64,000 nt of DNA from Eucalyptus grandis. Taxonomy: Eukaryota; Streptophyta; Magnoliopsida; Myrtales; Myrtaceae. Of the stretch, positions 21,403-32,919 are shown piece after piece. The DNA lies in assembly GCF_016545825.1 (NCBI RefSeq), contig NC_052619.1, forward strand, positions 43,057,682 through 43,121,681, in the 5' to 3' direction. Numbering within the stretch: the stretch's first letter is position 1; every line of letters begins with the position of its first letter. The position numbers were made by a program, and so were the translations under genes. Under the pieces are notes generated by a model that was given only the letters and a program-made list of their open reading frames with translations, searched no databases and had not been told where the DNA came from.

Positions 21403-21537
21403 CACAAAGACCTTACTTCAATAAATCTGGTTTAGGAATGACTCTTTGAAACCATTCCTCTAATTGATTTTCCTAAAGTAAGAGAAAGAATTAAGCAAAG
21501 ACCTACGAGAAATGCTTACAAAAATCATTTCCAAAAA

Positions 21538-22060
21538 ATGTTTGTAAAACTAGTAGGTCGCAGTGCTCTTAAATGTTCTAAGTGCAATAGTTCAGATCAT
21601 TTTGAAAAAGATTGTTCTATGGTTTGGAAACCTGTTAAGAAGGTATGGACAAAGACAATATATCATACTAACACCAATGGACCCAAGGGTACCAAAGAAA
21701 ACTTGAGTCTATTTTCTAAATGTAGGTCACTATCAAGAGAAAGATTAAATGGTACCTTGATAGTGGATGCTCAAGGCATATGACAGGAAATTCAAATTGC
21801 TTCATAAAACTTGTTCAAGTTAATGATGGAAAAGTTTCATTTGGAGGAAACAACAAAGGAAGAATTGTTGGATTCGGAACTGTAAAGATTGGAAGTCTCA
21901 TGATCAGTAATGTTTCTTTAGTAGAATGACTCAACTACAATTTGCTTAGTATCAGTCAGCTGTGCGACACCGGCTTCAAAATCAACTTTCAAGAGGGAAT
22001 ATGTTCAGGAACCAGTAAAGATTCCTCTCAGTCTTTCACGGGTTGAAGACATGGAAATAT
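21538..22060 (+). pseudogene. Sirevirus second CCHC motif and protease region, broken
   Basis: A second zinc-knuckle-like motif CSKCNSSDHFEKDC (about 21571-21612) follows the coiled coil. After a frame change the aspartic protease motif 'WYLDSGCSRHMTG' occurs at 21750-21788, with D-S-G at 21759-21767. Further on, 'GRIVGFGTVKIG' and 'YNLLSISQLCD' are conserved in the family. In-frame TGA codons at 21927-21929 and 22044-22046 interrupt it, and both also occur in the second copy (55726-55728, 55609-55611). Confidence 0.8.
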
Positions 22061-22067
22061 ATACCTC

Positions 22068-23067
22068 TTGGATGTCAAACCAAATGAAGCCCAATGTCTA
22101 ATCTCAATTCAAGAAGAAGCAATCTTATGGCATAGAAAACTTGGGCACATCAACATGAAACAAATAGCCAAAATTTCAGCAAAGAAACTTGTTCGTGGTC
22201 TACCCAATCTGTCATACCAAAAGACTAATCTATGTACACCATGCGTGTTGGGAAAACAGGTAAGAAACTCATTCAAACCAATAAATCAAGTTGCCACTAA
22301 TCGTGTACTGCAGCTTCTGCATATGGATCTCTTTGGACCAACTAGAACTCAAAGCATCGGAGGCAAGAAATATTGCCTAGTAATTATGGATGACTACTCA
22401 CGATTCACTTGGGTATATTTCTTGGTAAGTAAGTCTGAAACCTTTTCTTACTTCAAAAAGTTTGCTAAAAAGGTTCAAAATGAAAAAGGGTATGCTATTT
22501 CAAGTATACGAACTGCCATGGAGGTGAATTTGAAAATCAAGACTTTACAAGATTTTGTGATGAATCTGGTTTTCAGCATGTGTTCTCTTCTCCATACACT
22601 CCGAGCAAAATGGAGTCATGGAAAGAAAAATAGATCGCTTCAAGAGATGGCTAGAACTCTTTTAATTGAAAGAAACATCTCTTTACGTTTTTGGCTGAAG
22701 CAGTTTCTACAAAGCATGTTATATCATTAATAGAGTTTTTCTAAGACCTATTCTGGAGAAAACTCCCTAAGAGTTATTCAAAGGTAAGAAGCCCATTGTT
22801 TCATATTTTCACGTGTTTGGATGTAAATGTTTTATTTTGAAAAATGCAAATGATCGAGTTGGGAAGTTTGAAGAAAAATCAGATGAAGGGATCTTCCTTG
22901 GATATTCGATCACAAGCAAAGCCTGCAGAGTATACAACAAAAAGACTCAATCTGTGGAGGAATCAATGAATGTCAAATTTCAAGACTCTATGCAAAATGA
23001 ATCGATTCAGACTCATCTTGAAGAATCTGAACTTGCTCTAGACTCTACAAAGTCTAAATCTCCATAA
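22068..23067 (+). pseudogene. Sirevirus integrase, broken
   Basis: The ORF 22068-22730 starts with the HHCC zinc region ('LWHRKLGHINMKQIAK', 'LCTPCVLGKQ') and continues into the core ('LHMDLFGPTRTQSIGGKKY', 'VIMDDYSRFTWVYFL'). A frameshift near 22520 destroys the second catalytic segment. Stops near 22728 and 22770 follow, and 22813-23067 holds the C-terminal part ('VFGCKCFILKNANDRVGKF', 'IFLGYS'). It would insert cDNA into the genome in an active element. Confidence 0.85.
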
Positions 23068-23097
23068 GCAGCTCAGACTTCAGCAGACCAGCAACAA

Positions 23098-24821
23098 ATG
23101 ATTGTTGAAGATTCAAATGGAGAAAAAGATCAACGGTCTGACAAATCAACCAGCAACTGGAAGAATAAGTCCAGACATCCCACAGATCTCATTATCGGCG
23201 ATATTAATGAAGGAATTCGCACAATATCCAAAAGGCGCGAAGAGTCTAGTGTCTTTGTGGCTCTTATTTCTGAAATAGAACCCAAAAGTATAGAAAAAGC
23301 TCTAACCGATGAAAGCTGGATTGAAGCCATGCAAGAAGAACTCATGCAATTCGGTATCAATGATGTCTGGGAATTGACTCCTAAACCGAAAGGTAAATCC
23401 ATCACTGGAGCTAAATGGGTTTTCAGAAACAAGATGAACGAGAAAGGAAATGTTGTAAGAAACAAAGCAAGACTCGTGGCCAAGGGATATACGCAAGAAG
23501 AAGGGATAGACTATGATGAGACTTACACACCAAGAACAAGGTTAGAAGCAATTAGATTATTACTTGCTTTTGCTTGTCATAAAAATTTCAGGTTATTCCA
23601 AATGGACATCAAAAGTGCTTTTCTAAATGGATTTATCCAAGAAGAAGTTTATGTGGAACAACCACCTGGTTTTGAAGACCCAAGAAAACTAGACTCTGTT
23701 TTCAGACTAAAAAAGGCTCTATATGGTCTAAAGCAAGCACCTCGAGCTTGGTATGATAGATTGAGTAAATTTTTAATCCAAAATGGCTTTGTCAAAGGTA
23801 ATGTAGATACTATATTGTTTATCAAAAGAGAAAGCAAAATTTTTCTACTTGTTCAAATTTATGTTGATGATATTATTTTTGGATCTTCTAATGAAAGTCT
23901 GTGCAAGAAATTCTCTAAGTCTATGCAGGATGAATTTGAAATGAGCATGATGGGTGAACTAACCTTCTTTCGTGGACTCCAAGTAAAACAATTGAAGGAA
24001 TGAACCTTTATTCATCAAGAAAAGTATGCTAAAGATCTTATCAAAAAGTTTGGACTGGAGAATTGCAAAAAGAGTGATGTGCGAATGTCAAATTCCTTGA
24101 AGTTGGACAAAGATGAGAAGGAAAGAAAGTCGACTAGAAGCTATACAAGAGCATCATTGGTTCACTTCTTTACCTTACTGCTTCTAGACCTGATATTTTG
24201 TTTAGTGTCTGCATTTGTGCCAGGTTTCAATCAGACCCGAAAGAATCTCATTTAAGTGCTGCAAAACGTATTATCAAATACATTGCCTCAACTTCAACTT
24301 TGGGTCTCTAGTATTCTAAAGAAGGAGACTTTACTCTTCTTGGATACTCAGATGTAGACCTAGCCGGATGCAGAGTTGATAGAAAGAGCACCTCGGGCAC
24401 CTGTCAACTACTTGGAAGCAAGATAGTGTTTTGGTTTTCAAGGAAGCAAAGTGCAGTAGCTCTTTCTACAGCAGAACCATAATATGTAGCTCTTGGAAGT
24501 TGTTGTTCACAAATTCTGTGGATAAAATAACAGTTAAGAGACTTTGGAATTGGAGATTCATGCACTGAAATCAAATGTGACAACACTAGCGTAATCAATC
24601 TCACCAAGAATCCGATTCTTCACTCAAGAGCAAAACATATAGAGATTCGACATCACTTCATTAGAGATCATGTTCAAAATGGAGAAATTTCGATTCAGTT
24701 TATTGTCTCAAAGAATCAACTGGTGGATATATTTACAAAGCCTCTGGAGAAAAATCAATTTGAAGCTATTCGTTCCAGACTCAATATCTTAAAGTCTAAG
24801 GAAGTTCAGACCCAGGACTGA
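23098..24821 (+). pseudogene. Sirevirus reverse transcriptase and RNase H, broken
   Basis: 23098-24003 is a 301-codon ORF covering the RT: 'WIEAMQEELMQFGINDVWEL', 'GAKWVFRNKMNEKG', 'ARLVAKGYTQEEGIDYDETY', 'FQMDIKSAFLNGFIQEEVYV', 'ALYGLKQAPRAWYDRL' and the catalytic YVDD at 23860-23871. A TGA at 24001-24003 stands where the family has Gly before 'TFIHQEKYAKDLIKKF'. RNase H follows to about 24821 with further stops (TAG near 24308, TAA near 24480 and 24529). The polymerase palm itself looks complete. Confidence 0.88.
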
Positions 24822-25235
24822 AAGTCTAAAGACTCTCAGACTCAGATGATCAAGATTTTTTACTGTAAGATATTTTATTTTCTCTTAAATCAAATATCGA
24901 AAATGTACGATCATCTATCCGTAATTAATTGTTACTATTTCCGTGATTATTGCATTTATTTTTGGGAAAAAGGAGTTAAATTTTTAAATAACAGTTATCT
25001 AATTTTTTGAAAAGGCAGTTATTTTTTAAAAAGGTATCTTTATATTTCCTTTTTACAACATTCCGTATGCATCTCTTCGACTATCTTATATACTATCGGT
25101 TCTTCTTCATTTTTACTCACAAAAACCCTAAGAGAGCAGAGATCTTCCATTTCTGTCTTCTTCTCTTGTTTAATCTTCGAAAAGTTGTCATCTTTCTTGG
25201 GAAAACAAGCTTGGAATCCCTCAAATACTGTGAAA
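24822..25235 (+). other. Spacer between Sirevirus pol and envelope-like ORF
   Basis: AT-rich, with short repeats of 'agactctcagactcaga' type just after the pol stop. No ORF with recognisable content. Sireviruses usually express the third ORF by an unclear mechanism; a possible splice acceptor cannot be chosen by eye. Confidence 0.4.
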
Positions 25236-27305
25236 ATGTCTTCTCAAAGAAAGTCTTCGAGGATCGCGAACAAGGGACCACGAAGATGCGTGAGGGGCCT
25301 ACGCACTTTGATCTCACCGAGGAAGAGGAATCTCTTAATCAGCAACAGAGCCCACAACATTCTCAGCAGCGTCCATCTCCTCCATCTAGACCTTAGAATG
25401 TTGCATATCAAGAAGAGGAAGAAATCGTTGAAGACACAGAACCCGTAAGAACTCTTAAGCCTGGCTTTACTTATAAGCTTTATCGTGCTTTGAAGAGGGG
25501 TGGTACTCCTTTGAACTACATTGATGAATTTTTGAAAGAAAAAGGGTATCGAAATGAAACCTATTTTCTACACACGATGGAACGTTTGGGAATTGCCCCT
25601 GCTGGATCGACGGAAGAAGCATTCGCAAATATCCCAACTGATCCACATGTTGGAGGGCTGAGTCAGCTAGATGGGAATGACGATGATAGGATGTACAGTC
25701 AATTTAAGCAAAGAATAGGTGTTGCAGCCAAAAATACGAAGCAAAAGGATAGACTTGTTTCGATCGGATGACCACAAGTAACTGTACTCTAAGTTGTTGA
25801 AGCGTGGGGTGATAAACCCTAGAAGTGTGGATTTTGATTTTCTTGACTCTGTAAATGCTAATCTGCGGGAGAAATTTAGTCTTCTTCAACTTGAACAGTT
25901 TTGTTTTGAATCTACAAAAGCCTATGCTGAACTTACTGCTTATTTCTATTCGAATCTCAGTTTCTTGGATGCGGATAGATTCTCTTTTAGTGTACGAGAT
26001 CAGGACCATGTGGTTGACATGAATACTTTGGCTGATGTGATTGAGGTTGAAAGAGGGAGATATCAACCTATCAGTGTGTCTATTGCTCATGCAACGTTGG
26101 AACTTGTTAAGGATCGAAGAATGGAAGACAAGATTTCCTATTCAAGGATGAATGCAACCAACATTTTGCTTCACAAGATTGTGATTAACTGCCTCAGACC
26201 AAAATCTACTTCAAAGACCGATGTTTCAAACTCAGAGGCAAAGTTGATGTATGCCATCAATGCTGGGAAAAAATTCTCTCTTTCACACACTATTATGTTC
26301 CACATGTACAGGGTAGTGGTGAAGGACAAGGGACAACTTCCTTATCCAGCTCTTGTGACCAAGTTGTTCAGACACTTGAATATTCAGCCTCCCCGAATTC
26401 TTTGTGGTCGAGCGTGCGATCAAATGGTGGTGGGACTGAAAATAGTCTCTAAAATGTGTTCAAAGGAACTCAACAAGGAGTTGGAAAAGTTCAAGGAGAA
26501 AACCCCTGTCAAGTCTCATCAAGTATCTTCGGCTGCAAAAAGGAAAGGGAAGGAGCCCATGGTTGCTCCATCCAAGAAAAGAAGAGCTCTCATCGTTGAG
26601 GATGAAGAGGATGAGGATGACATTACCATTTCTGCAATGGCATTGAAGAACCTGAGTTGTTCTGCACTAGAATCAATGGAGAAACAGGAAAAAGACACGG
26701 CTGAAACAGAACAGAGGACTGGAGAAAGTGAAGATTTTGAGAAAGAAGTAGAGGAAAGAGATGCAGAGGAGGAAAGAATTGAAGAAGAAGAAGAAGAAGA
26801 GAGAGTAGAAAAAGAACATGAGGAACACTCTTCTCCACCTGAAGGCATGGAAACAGGGGGAGATCTTGAGAAAAGAGGAACATCCTCAATCCCTGTCACC
26901 AGTGAAGGAGTAAGTCGCTCTCCAGCGGACATCTATGCCTCATAGTTTCCCGAGGAGGGACACGATGTTTCCTCGCCCAATCTGCGTGACAATGCTGATA
27001 CATCGTCCGATTGTGCGAAGCAAGTACTGATCGATAATTCAATAGACTTTCGCAGAATTCTTGATGTTCTTTTGGAGATGAAAGGTCAAATCTATGCTCT
27101 GGGATGTGAACTTCAGAATATGCAGAATGCAGGACAAGCTTTCTCAGTTTCTTTGAATGATCAACTCCAAGCCCTTACTCTTCAAGTTCAGGCAAATGCT
27201 ACAGGTGAAAAAGTAGCGCAACTGAAGGAGGACTTAAAAAAGCCGGAAGGCATTGTTCAATCAATGGGAGATTTCCAGCTTATCCGTGTTCCCAAGCCAT
27301 CTTAA
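25236..27305 (+). pseudogene. Sirevirus envelope-like ORF, broken
   Basis: Starts MSSQRKSSRIANKGP (ATG 25236), then frameshifts into 'EGPTHFDLTEEEESLNQQQ', then 25490-25771 ('YIDEFLKEKGYRNETYFLH') and, after another frame change, 25782-26945 ('LLKRGVINPRSVDFDFLDSV', 'LHKIVINCLRPKS', 'FHMYRVVVKDKGQLPYPALV'), ending in an acidic, Glu-rich tail. A single TAG at 26943-26945 separates this from an in-frame continuation to 27305 with a coiled-coil end. The central part resembles the putative plant transposon protein domain found in Sirevirus third ORFs. Despite the name, an envelope function has never been shown and no convincing membrane span is visible here. Confidence 0.72.
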
Positions 27306-27344
27306 TTTCATTCCCTTTTCATCTCTACCTTTTTAATGATGACA

Positions 27345-27359
27345 AAAAGGGGGAGAGAT
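27345..27359 (+). other. Extra polypurine tract of Sirevirus type
   Basis: AAAAAGGGGGAGAGA shortly after the envelope-like ORF. Multiple polypurine copies upstream of the 3' LTR are a known Sirevirus signature. Confidence 0.7.
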
Positions 27360-27651
27360 GTGCATATTTGACTACGACTGTTTGGATTTAAAATGTTTTA
27401 TTTATTTATTGATTTGATGTTTGTGTTTGGCTATTTGGATTCGGACTGGATTTGGAATTGACTGTTTGAACATCTGTTTATCTTAAGTATTATTGATATC
27501 TCATGGCCTTGTTCATAAGACTAACCTACATTCTGTGGATGCAGATACTAGTATTATTACTAAGCCATTTATCTTTATGAGATATCCATATTTGCTTGAG
27601 TAATGTTTTGCAGGTCAAAGTTATTTAAATCAGGAAAGTTTTGTCACCATC

Positions 27652-27665
27652 AAAAAGGGGGAAAT
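27652..27665 (+). other. Polypurine tract of the Sirevirus
   Basis: 'aaaaagggggaaat' directly before the 3' LTR start at 27666, the plus-strand primer site. Confidence 0.9.
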
Positions 27666-28603
27666 TGTTGGAGAAAACTTCCCCGAGTGTTTTGAAGCCG
27701 ACAAAACATTTTCATCGAGTCTAGTCCGAAGACTTGCAAACTCCTTCATCAAAGTCTAAAGACTCTCTCGGGACTGCGAGACTCAAGACTCAAAGTCTAT
27801 CCTCATTGACAGTTTCTAGACCGTCGAAGAAGACTTATCCAGAACTGGATGTTTCGTCAAGGATTTGACTTTATCGACTGGAGTAGATCTTCTGGCTGGA
27901 TATAGCATGTCAGAATCCTTTGTTCTAATCAAAATTGATTTGGGAATCATGGATTTGTTGATTGACGAAGTATACTTGGAAGATTATACTTATGGAAACC
28001 AAGATCCTGATTGTATGGGCGAGTAGGATTGATGGGCTATCGTCATGTTCCTTAAATAGCTCGAAGATCTTCCTAATTGATTCTGTCCAACAGGTAGATT
28101 GGAAGAATTCCTTTAGTAAGTGCCAACGGGTATGATGGCATAAATGAGTATATAAGGAAGACGTTTCAGTTGTTCAAGAGTGTACGCGATAGAAGAATTC
28201 CAAAGTCTGAAGCTCCTTGTTCTTAGTCAATAAAACTGTTGAGTGAAATCTTGTACGCAAAAGAGAGTCTATATCAGTGAAAAACCTTGAGGAAGTGTAG
28301 TAGAGTCTCTACACTGTGAAATCAAGGAAGAGCCTTATTGTAACAACTCTTTTGTTTATAGTGAAATCCAGCCAGTGGGCTGTCAGTGCGAAAGAGTGGA
28401 CGTAAGCTTGGATTAAGCCGAACCACTATAATCTCTGTGTTCATATTCTCTTCTTTACACTCTTTTACTTTGATCGTATTTCGTTTTGTTTACAAGAGAG
28501 AATTTCCTTTTCATAATCTATTATTGATTAGCACTGCACATATCTCGCAAAATTGTTTCTGCACCTATTCACCCCCCTCTAGGTGCTCGTACTAGCTTTC
28601 ACA
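27666..28603 (+). repeat. 3' LTR of the Sirevirus
   Basis: 938 bp, TG...CA, TATATAA at 28149-28155. It differs from the 5' LTR by scattered substitutions. Immediately after it ATTTC resumes the outer Copia integrase. Confidence 0.95.
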
Positions 28604-28900
28604 ATTTCCACTCCATATGAGTTATGGACAGGTAGAAAACCGGACTTAAGTTTTCTTAAGCCATGGGGTTGTGCTGCCTATACTCATGAGTTCTCTCACA
28701 AGTTTGGGAAATTGGGTCCCAGAGGAAAGAAGAGTATTTTCATAAGATACTCCGAACACTCGAAAGGGTATGTGTTCATAGGTGAGCAGGAAAGTTGGAG
28801 TATAACTGAATTTGAATCACAGGATGTCACATTCTTAGAGGATGAATTTCCTAAGAAGGGCGAAATAGGGGAAGATTACTCCCTATTTGAAACCTTGGAT
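28604..28900 (+). pseudogene. Outer Copia integrase, C-terminal part
   Basis: After the nested element the frame continues with 'TPYELWTGRKPDLSFLKPWG' and 'GKLGPRGKKSIFI', the usual end of Copia integrase, and then a hydrophilic linker to RT. It joins 19019 across the ATTTC duplication without loss of bases, showing a clean insertion. Confidence 0.9.
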
Positions 28901-29891
28901 CAAGATAACGATATTAGTGGAGTTCGTCCAAGTGGGAGTAATATGAAAAATGATGAATTGAATTCAACTCATTCTCAATTACAACCACATGATGAGACGA
29001 TATCATCATTATCTAATCCTAGTGGGAGCATAATGGGGAATGATGTGCAAAGTGTACAATCTCGCCAAAGTATTCATCGTCGACGTTTTGACATTGAAAG
29101 GGAAACTTTTATGATTGCTCCGCAAGATGAGGATGAGCCAAGAAATATTACTAAGGCTCTAAATTGCCCTAGTAAGGAAAAAATGGATTCATGCAATGGA
29201 AGAGGAGATTGAGTCAATGAAGTCAAACCAAGTTTGGAAACTGGTTGATCTTCCAAAAGGACGCAAAGCTATTGGGAACAAGTGGGTTTTTGAAAGAAAG
29301 CCAAAAGCTGATGGCTCGATAGAAAGACATAAGGCTCACCTTGTGGCGAATGTGTATAATCAACATGAAAGAATTGATTATGAAGAAACAATTTCTCCTG
29401 TAGTGAGATTTATCTCGATTCGCATTATTCTGGCAATAGTGGCTAGTATGGATCTTGAGTTACATCAAATGCATGTAAAGACTGCTTTCCTCAATGGAGA
29501 ATTAGAGGAAGAAATATGTATGAAACAACCTGCTGGTTTCATAGTGAAAGGCCAAGAAGAAAAGGTATGTCGACTTTTGAGGTCGATATATGGCCTTAAG
29601 CAATTGTCAAGATAATGGTATATACGTTTTCATAATGCCATAATGGCATATGATTTTACAATAATTGATGAGGATCATTGTGTATATATCAAAAGATCCA
29701 ATGATCAATTTGTGATCATATCATTATATGTTGATGATATACTAATTGCCGGAAGCAATATGGAGTTTGTTAATACTGTCAAGAGTTGGTTGTCTTCCAA
29801 CTTTGAGATGAAGGATATGGGTGAGGCTGCATACATGCTTGGAGTTAAGATTTCAAGAGATCGTTCGAAGAGATCGTTATCTCTTTCGTAA
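28901..29891 (+). pseudogene. Outer Copia reverse transcriptase, broken
   Basis: A linker (to about 29165) precedes a frame change and the RT: 'EEIESMKSNQVWKLVDLPKG', 'IGNKWVFERKPKADGS', 'VRFISIRIILAIVASMDLEL', 'MHVKTAFLNGELEEEI', 'SIYGLKQLSR', then a TAA at 29613-29615, and after it 29643-29891 with the YVDDILIAGS catalytic motif. Some conserved positions have decayed (for example 'VANVYNQ' where a Lys-Gly-Tyr motif is usual). Inactive. Confidence 0.87.
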
Positions 29892-29975
29892 GAAACATAT
29901 ATAAATAAGGTTCTTGAATGATTTCGTATGTAAGATTGTAAACCCATAGACACTCCTATTGCAAAAGGTGAAGGA

Positions 29976-30764
29976 TTGAGCCATAGACTGTTTCCAAGGA
30001 CTCCACAAGAGAAGGAACAAATGAAACATGTTCCTTATACTAGTGCTGTTGGGAGCTTAATGTACGCTATGATGTGTACAAGACCTGACATATGTTTTGC
30101 AGTTGGAATGGTGAGTAGATACCAATCCAATCCAGGTCAAGCACATTGGAAGACCGTTAAAATAATACTGAGGTATCTAAAGGGAACTGCTAATTATACA
30201 CTGAGTTATCAAGGAAAGGATCTGCGACTCGAAGGCTATTTAGATGTTGATTGGGGAGGAGATTTAGATGAAATGAAATCTACCTCTGGATTTGTTTTCT
30301 TACTAAATAATGGCGCCATATGTTGGAGCAGTAAGAAACAAACGTGTATAGCCTTGTCCACGATGGAAGCTGAGTTCGTGGCATTATCAGTAGCAATACA
30401 AGAATGTGTTTGGCTTAAAAGATTTTTGGATCATTTAGGTGTTATTGGAAGTGCTGCAGATTCATTGTTGGTTAACTGTGATAGCCAAGCAGCAAAAACG
30501 TACACCAAAGATCCAAAATATCATGGCAAGACCAAACATATAGATACCAAGTATAACTTTGTCAAAGATATGGTTGCACGAAAGGATGTGAACTTACAGT
30601 ACATATCTACGCATAGAATGGTAGTAGATCCTATGACAAAGGCAATACCTAGAGATGTATTTTGTGGCCATGTGAAATCTCTAGGATGCGTAGAGGCTGA
30701 TGTACTAAATATTGTAATTTCCCTTAAGTGTTCACATTTGATGAATTTGTGTTTTCATCATTAA
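29976..30764 (+). pseudogene. Outer Copia RNase H domain
   Basis: A 262-codon ORF with 'PYTSAVGSLMYAMMCTRPDI', 'ILRYLKGTANYTLSY', 'STSGFVFLLNNGAICWSSKK', 'ALSTMEAEFVAL' and 'HGKTKHIDTKYNFVKDMV'. The catalytic acidic residues appear present, and the domain reaches its normal end. It would degrade the RNA strand during reverse transcription. It is cut off from RT by stops near 29890-29940. Confidence 0.87.
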
Positions 30765-31539
30765 TGCCTATGAACCTTTGTTTGATCTTTATGCATCTTA
30801 ATGCTCAGTGCATTACTTGAAGTTGAGAAAGTATGTCGGACAGATAAAAGATTAGCCCACTCACACGGGTAATCGCATCTATTTGTTGTGTGATAAATAG
30901 AGATGAGACTGTTTTTAAGCTTATTATCTAGGTGATAATCGAGAGCTCAAGTTTAAAATATGTTTGTTACCTTAATTGGGTGTTAAGATGAGGACATAAT
31001 ATTTACTATGTCCGAAAGTAAAATAACCCACATATTTTACTTTATCTATCTATGATGTTAGATGTGAGTTCTGATGAATTTTGTGAATGAGTAGATACGT
31101 GAACTCAAGTTAGACATTGGGTATGTTTGAACTACCATCTGTACGGTATTGAATGTGTAGACATACGCTCCATGGGAAATGAGTTAATACCGTAATACGT
31201 ATTTCATACTACATATGCATGAAACGACCAATAAGAGTGGCAAAAGTTTGATCTCAACTTTTATATCGTGTGAGACTCTTGAAGAAAATAGTTCCTCAAT
31301 TTTAGTGCCCTCATGACTTTTACTTATTCTCAAGATTTCTATTTAGTGTTTGCTATCTTAGAATGTTGCCAATGGTCATGAGTTGATTCAATCTAATGGG
31401 GCATTTCTAGAAAAGCAAGCTGAACTGAAATTGAGAGTTTGAAGGAAAGAGGAAGATCGAATTTGGTGAATCATATTGTAGTTTTGTATTCATTGGTTAA
31501 CCAATTATGACTGTCTTTGGGATAATCATAATTGTGAAC

Positions 31540-31582
<43 letters not shown>

Positions 31583-31807
31583 TTGTTTAAAAGAGATCAA
31601 GAGAGATATAAATGTGATCGATCAATCTAGGGTACTGCATACTAAATCTACTCAGAGTCTGAAGCCTATTATGAGCTACTATATATTTCTAACAGATGTA
31701 TGGCAACGAGCTCTCAAAGTATGCTGGTCACACGGATTATTTACCGGTATGAATATTGAAGAGAGGTAAAGATGATCCTGTTCGGTCCACCATGTGCGAG
31801 TGGGAGA
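30765..31807 (+). other. Outer Copia 3' untranslated region and polypurine tract
   Basis: AT-rich, non-coding, with an (AT)n tract at 31543-31580. The purine run 'gagtgggaga' at about 31798-31807 directly precedes the 3' LTR and is the likely polypurine tract. Confidence 0.65.
31543..31580. repeat. (AT)n microsatellite
   Basis: 38 bases of AT dinucleotides in the Copia 3' region. Confidence 0.98.
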
Positions 31808-32288
31808 TGATGGTTTTAATTATTTAATGTGATGGGCCTAAGTTGGCCCGTCCGCCCATGTTGGGCCTAAAACCTTGCCCACAAAATTAGAGCCTATGGA
31901 TGGAGGGATACGTTGAAGAGTTGTAACTTTTGGGGGGGCGTCTTTTGTTGAAAGGACACGTCTTTTGGAGAAGACGTATTTAAGGGGAGAAAAGAAAAAG
32001 AAAACGCACTTTTTTGGACGTACGTACGCTTTTTCTTTTTTCCTCTCCCAAAACCAATGTAAGTTTCTCTCCCCTTTGAACCAACAGTAGGCTCCTTGGT
32101 AGACCGGGATCAGATTCTTCCTCAAACTTCAACGTTGGTGTTTAATCTATGGACAATAAGGTACGCTCGATTATGTAGTGTAACTTTCGATCGGTGATAC
32201 ATGTTATTCCTGGGCTCGTCTTCCGCATTCGTTTTAGGAGTTTGATTTAGTGTCGAATCCGGTTTTTGGGAATCCGATATTCCCAACA
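31808..32288 (+). repeat. 3' LTR of the 15429-32288 Copia element
   Basis: 481 bp, matches 15429-15911. Followed by ATTAG (32289-32293), the target duplication. Confidence 0.93.
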
Positions 32289-32293
32289 ATTAG

Positions 32294-32869
32294 AAACATC
32301 AATAATTTCTATTTGGATAACTTAACTACTTAAGACTATGTTAAAAGAACCATATTAACATATTATTCTAAATAGACAATTTCTACTTACCCACGACTAA
32401 AAGCTACACTGCACATCCCAACATATTGATCCGATTTTACTTTTCATAGATCTGCTTGAATTGACGTATGACAATTTGGCCAAACTGCTTTGGGAGAGAT
32501 TTACCAAATGGCCCACTAATTCCTTCGTTTAGCATTAATCCTAGTCAAAATATGATTTTTCTGTGTACCTAGTTAAGAAGTTAAAATGTGCCATAGTTTA
32601 TTTTGAAAGTTCTAACAAAGGTGGTCTATCTTTTACATATGGACTAGAATTAGTTTCGTTTTTTTTTTTTTTTCGATGACCATTTGCATATCGTCACCTT
32701 TATTCATACCGATTTGCTACTTCCACACAAAGCTTCTAAGACCAAATTACCCTCCTTACAAATACCCAAGCCCGCAAACTCTCTCACGAAGCCTATCCTC
32801 CATCACCAGCAAATCCCATCTCTCCTTCAGCGCATCACCATCCTTCGCCATTAACCCCAAAACTCTCCC

Positions 32870-32919
<50 letters not shown>

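Larger units (their letters stand above)
19020..28603 (+). mobile_element. Sirevirus-type Copia retrotransposon nested in the outer Copia integrase
   Basis: LTRs 19020-19955 and 27666-28603 begin TGTTGGAG and end TTTCACA; ATTTC borders both sides (19015-19019 and 28604-28608). Length is 9584 bp. Initiator tRNA-Met primer site, long gag with CCHC, protease, integrase, RT, RNase H and then a third, envelope-like ORF before the 3' LTR are present. A purine-rich 'AAAAAGGGGGAGAGA' upstream of the true polypurine tract and the env-like ORF are hallmarks of Sireviruses. Numerous stops and frameshifts make it non-autonomous. It must be younger than the outer element. Confidence 0.93.
15429..32288 (+). 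mobile_element. Ty1/Copia retrotransposon, split by a nested Sirevirus
   Basis: LTRs at 15429-15911 and 31808-32288 are closely similar, begin TGATGG and end CCCAACA, and are bordered by ATTAG at 15424-15428 and 32289-32293. Removing the 9.6-kb nested element and its duplicated ATTTC leaves about 7.3 kb. Order on the plus strand is LTR, primer site, leader, gag, protease, integrase (interrupted at 19019), RT, RNase H, purine tract, LTR, which is the Copia order with integrase before RT. Several stops, many explicable by C-to-T change (for example CAA to TAA at 18868-18870), show it is inactive. Similar LTRs suggest a moderately recent insertion. Confidence 0.93.

Noticed and set aside
25236..27305. 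True retroviral envelope gene
   Set aside because: No signal peptide, fusion peptide or convincing membrane span is visible; the 'envelope-like' label is by position in Sireviruses only.
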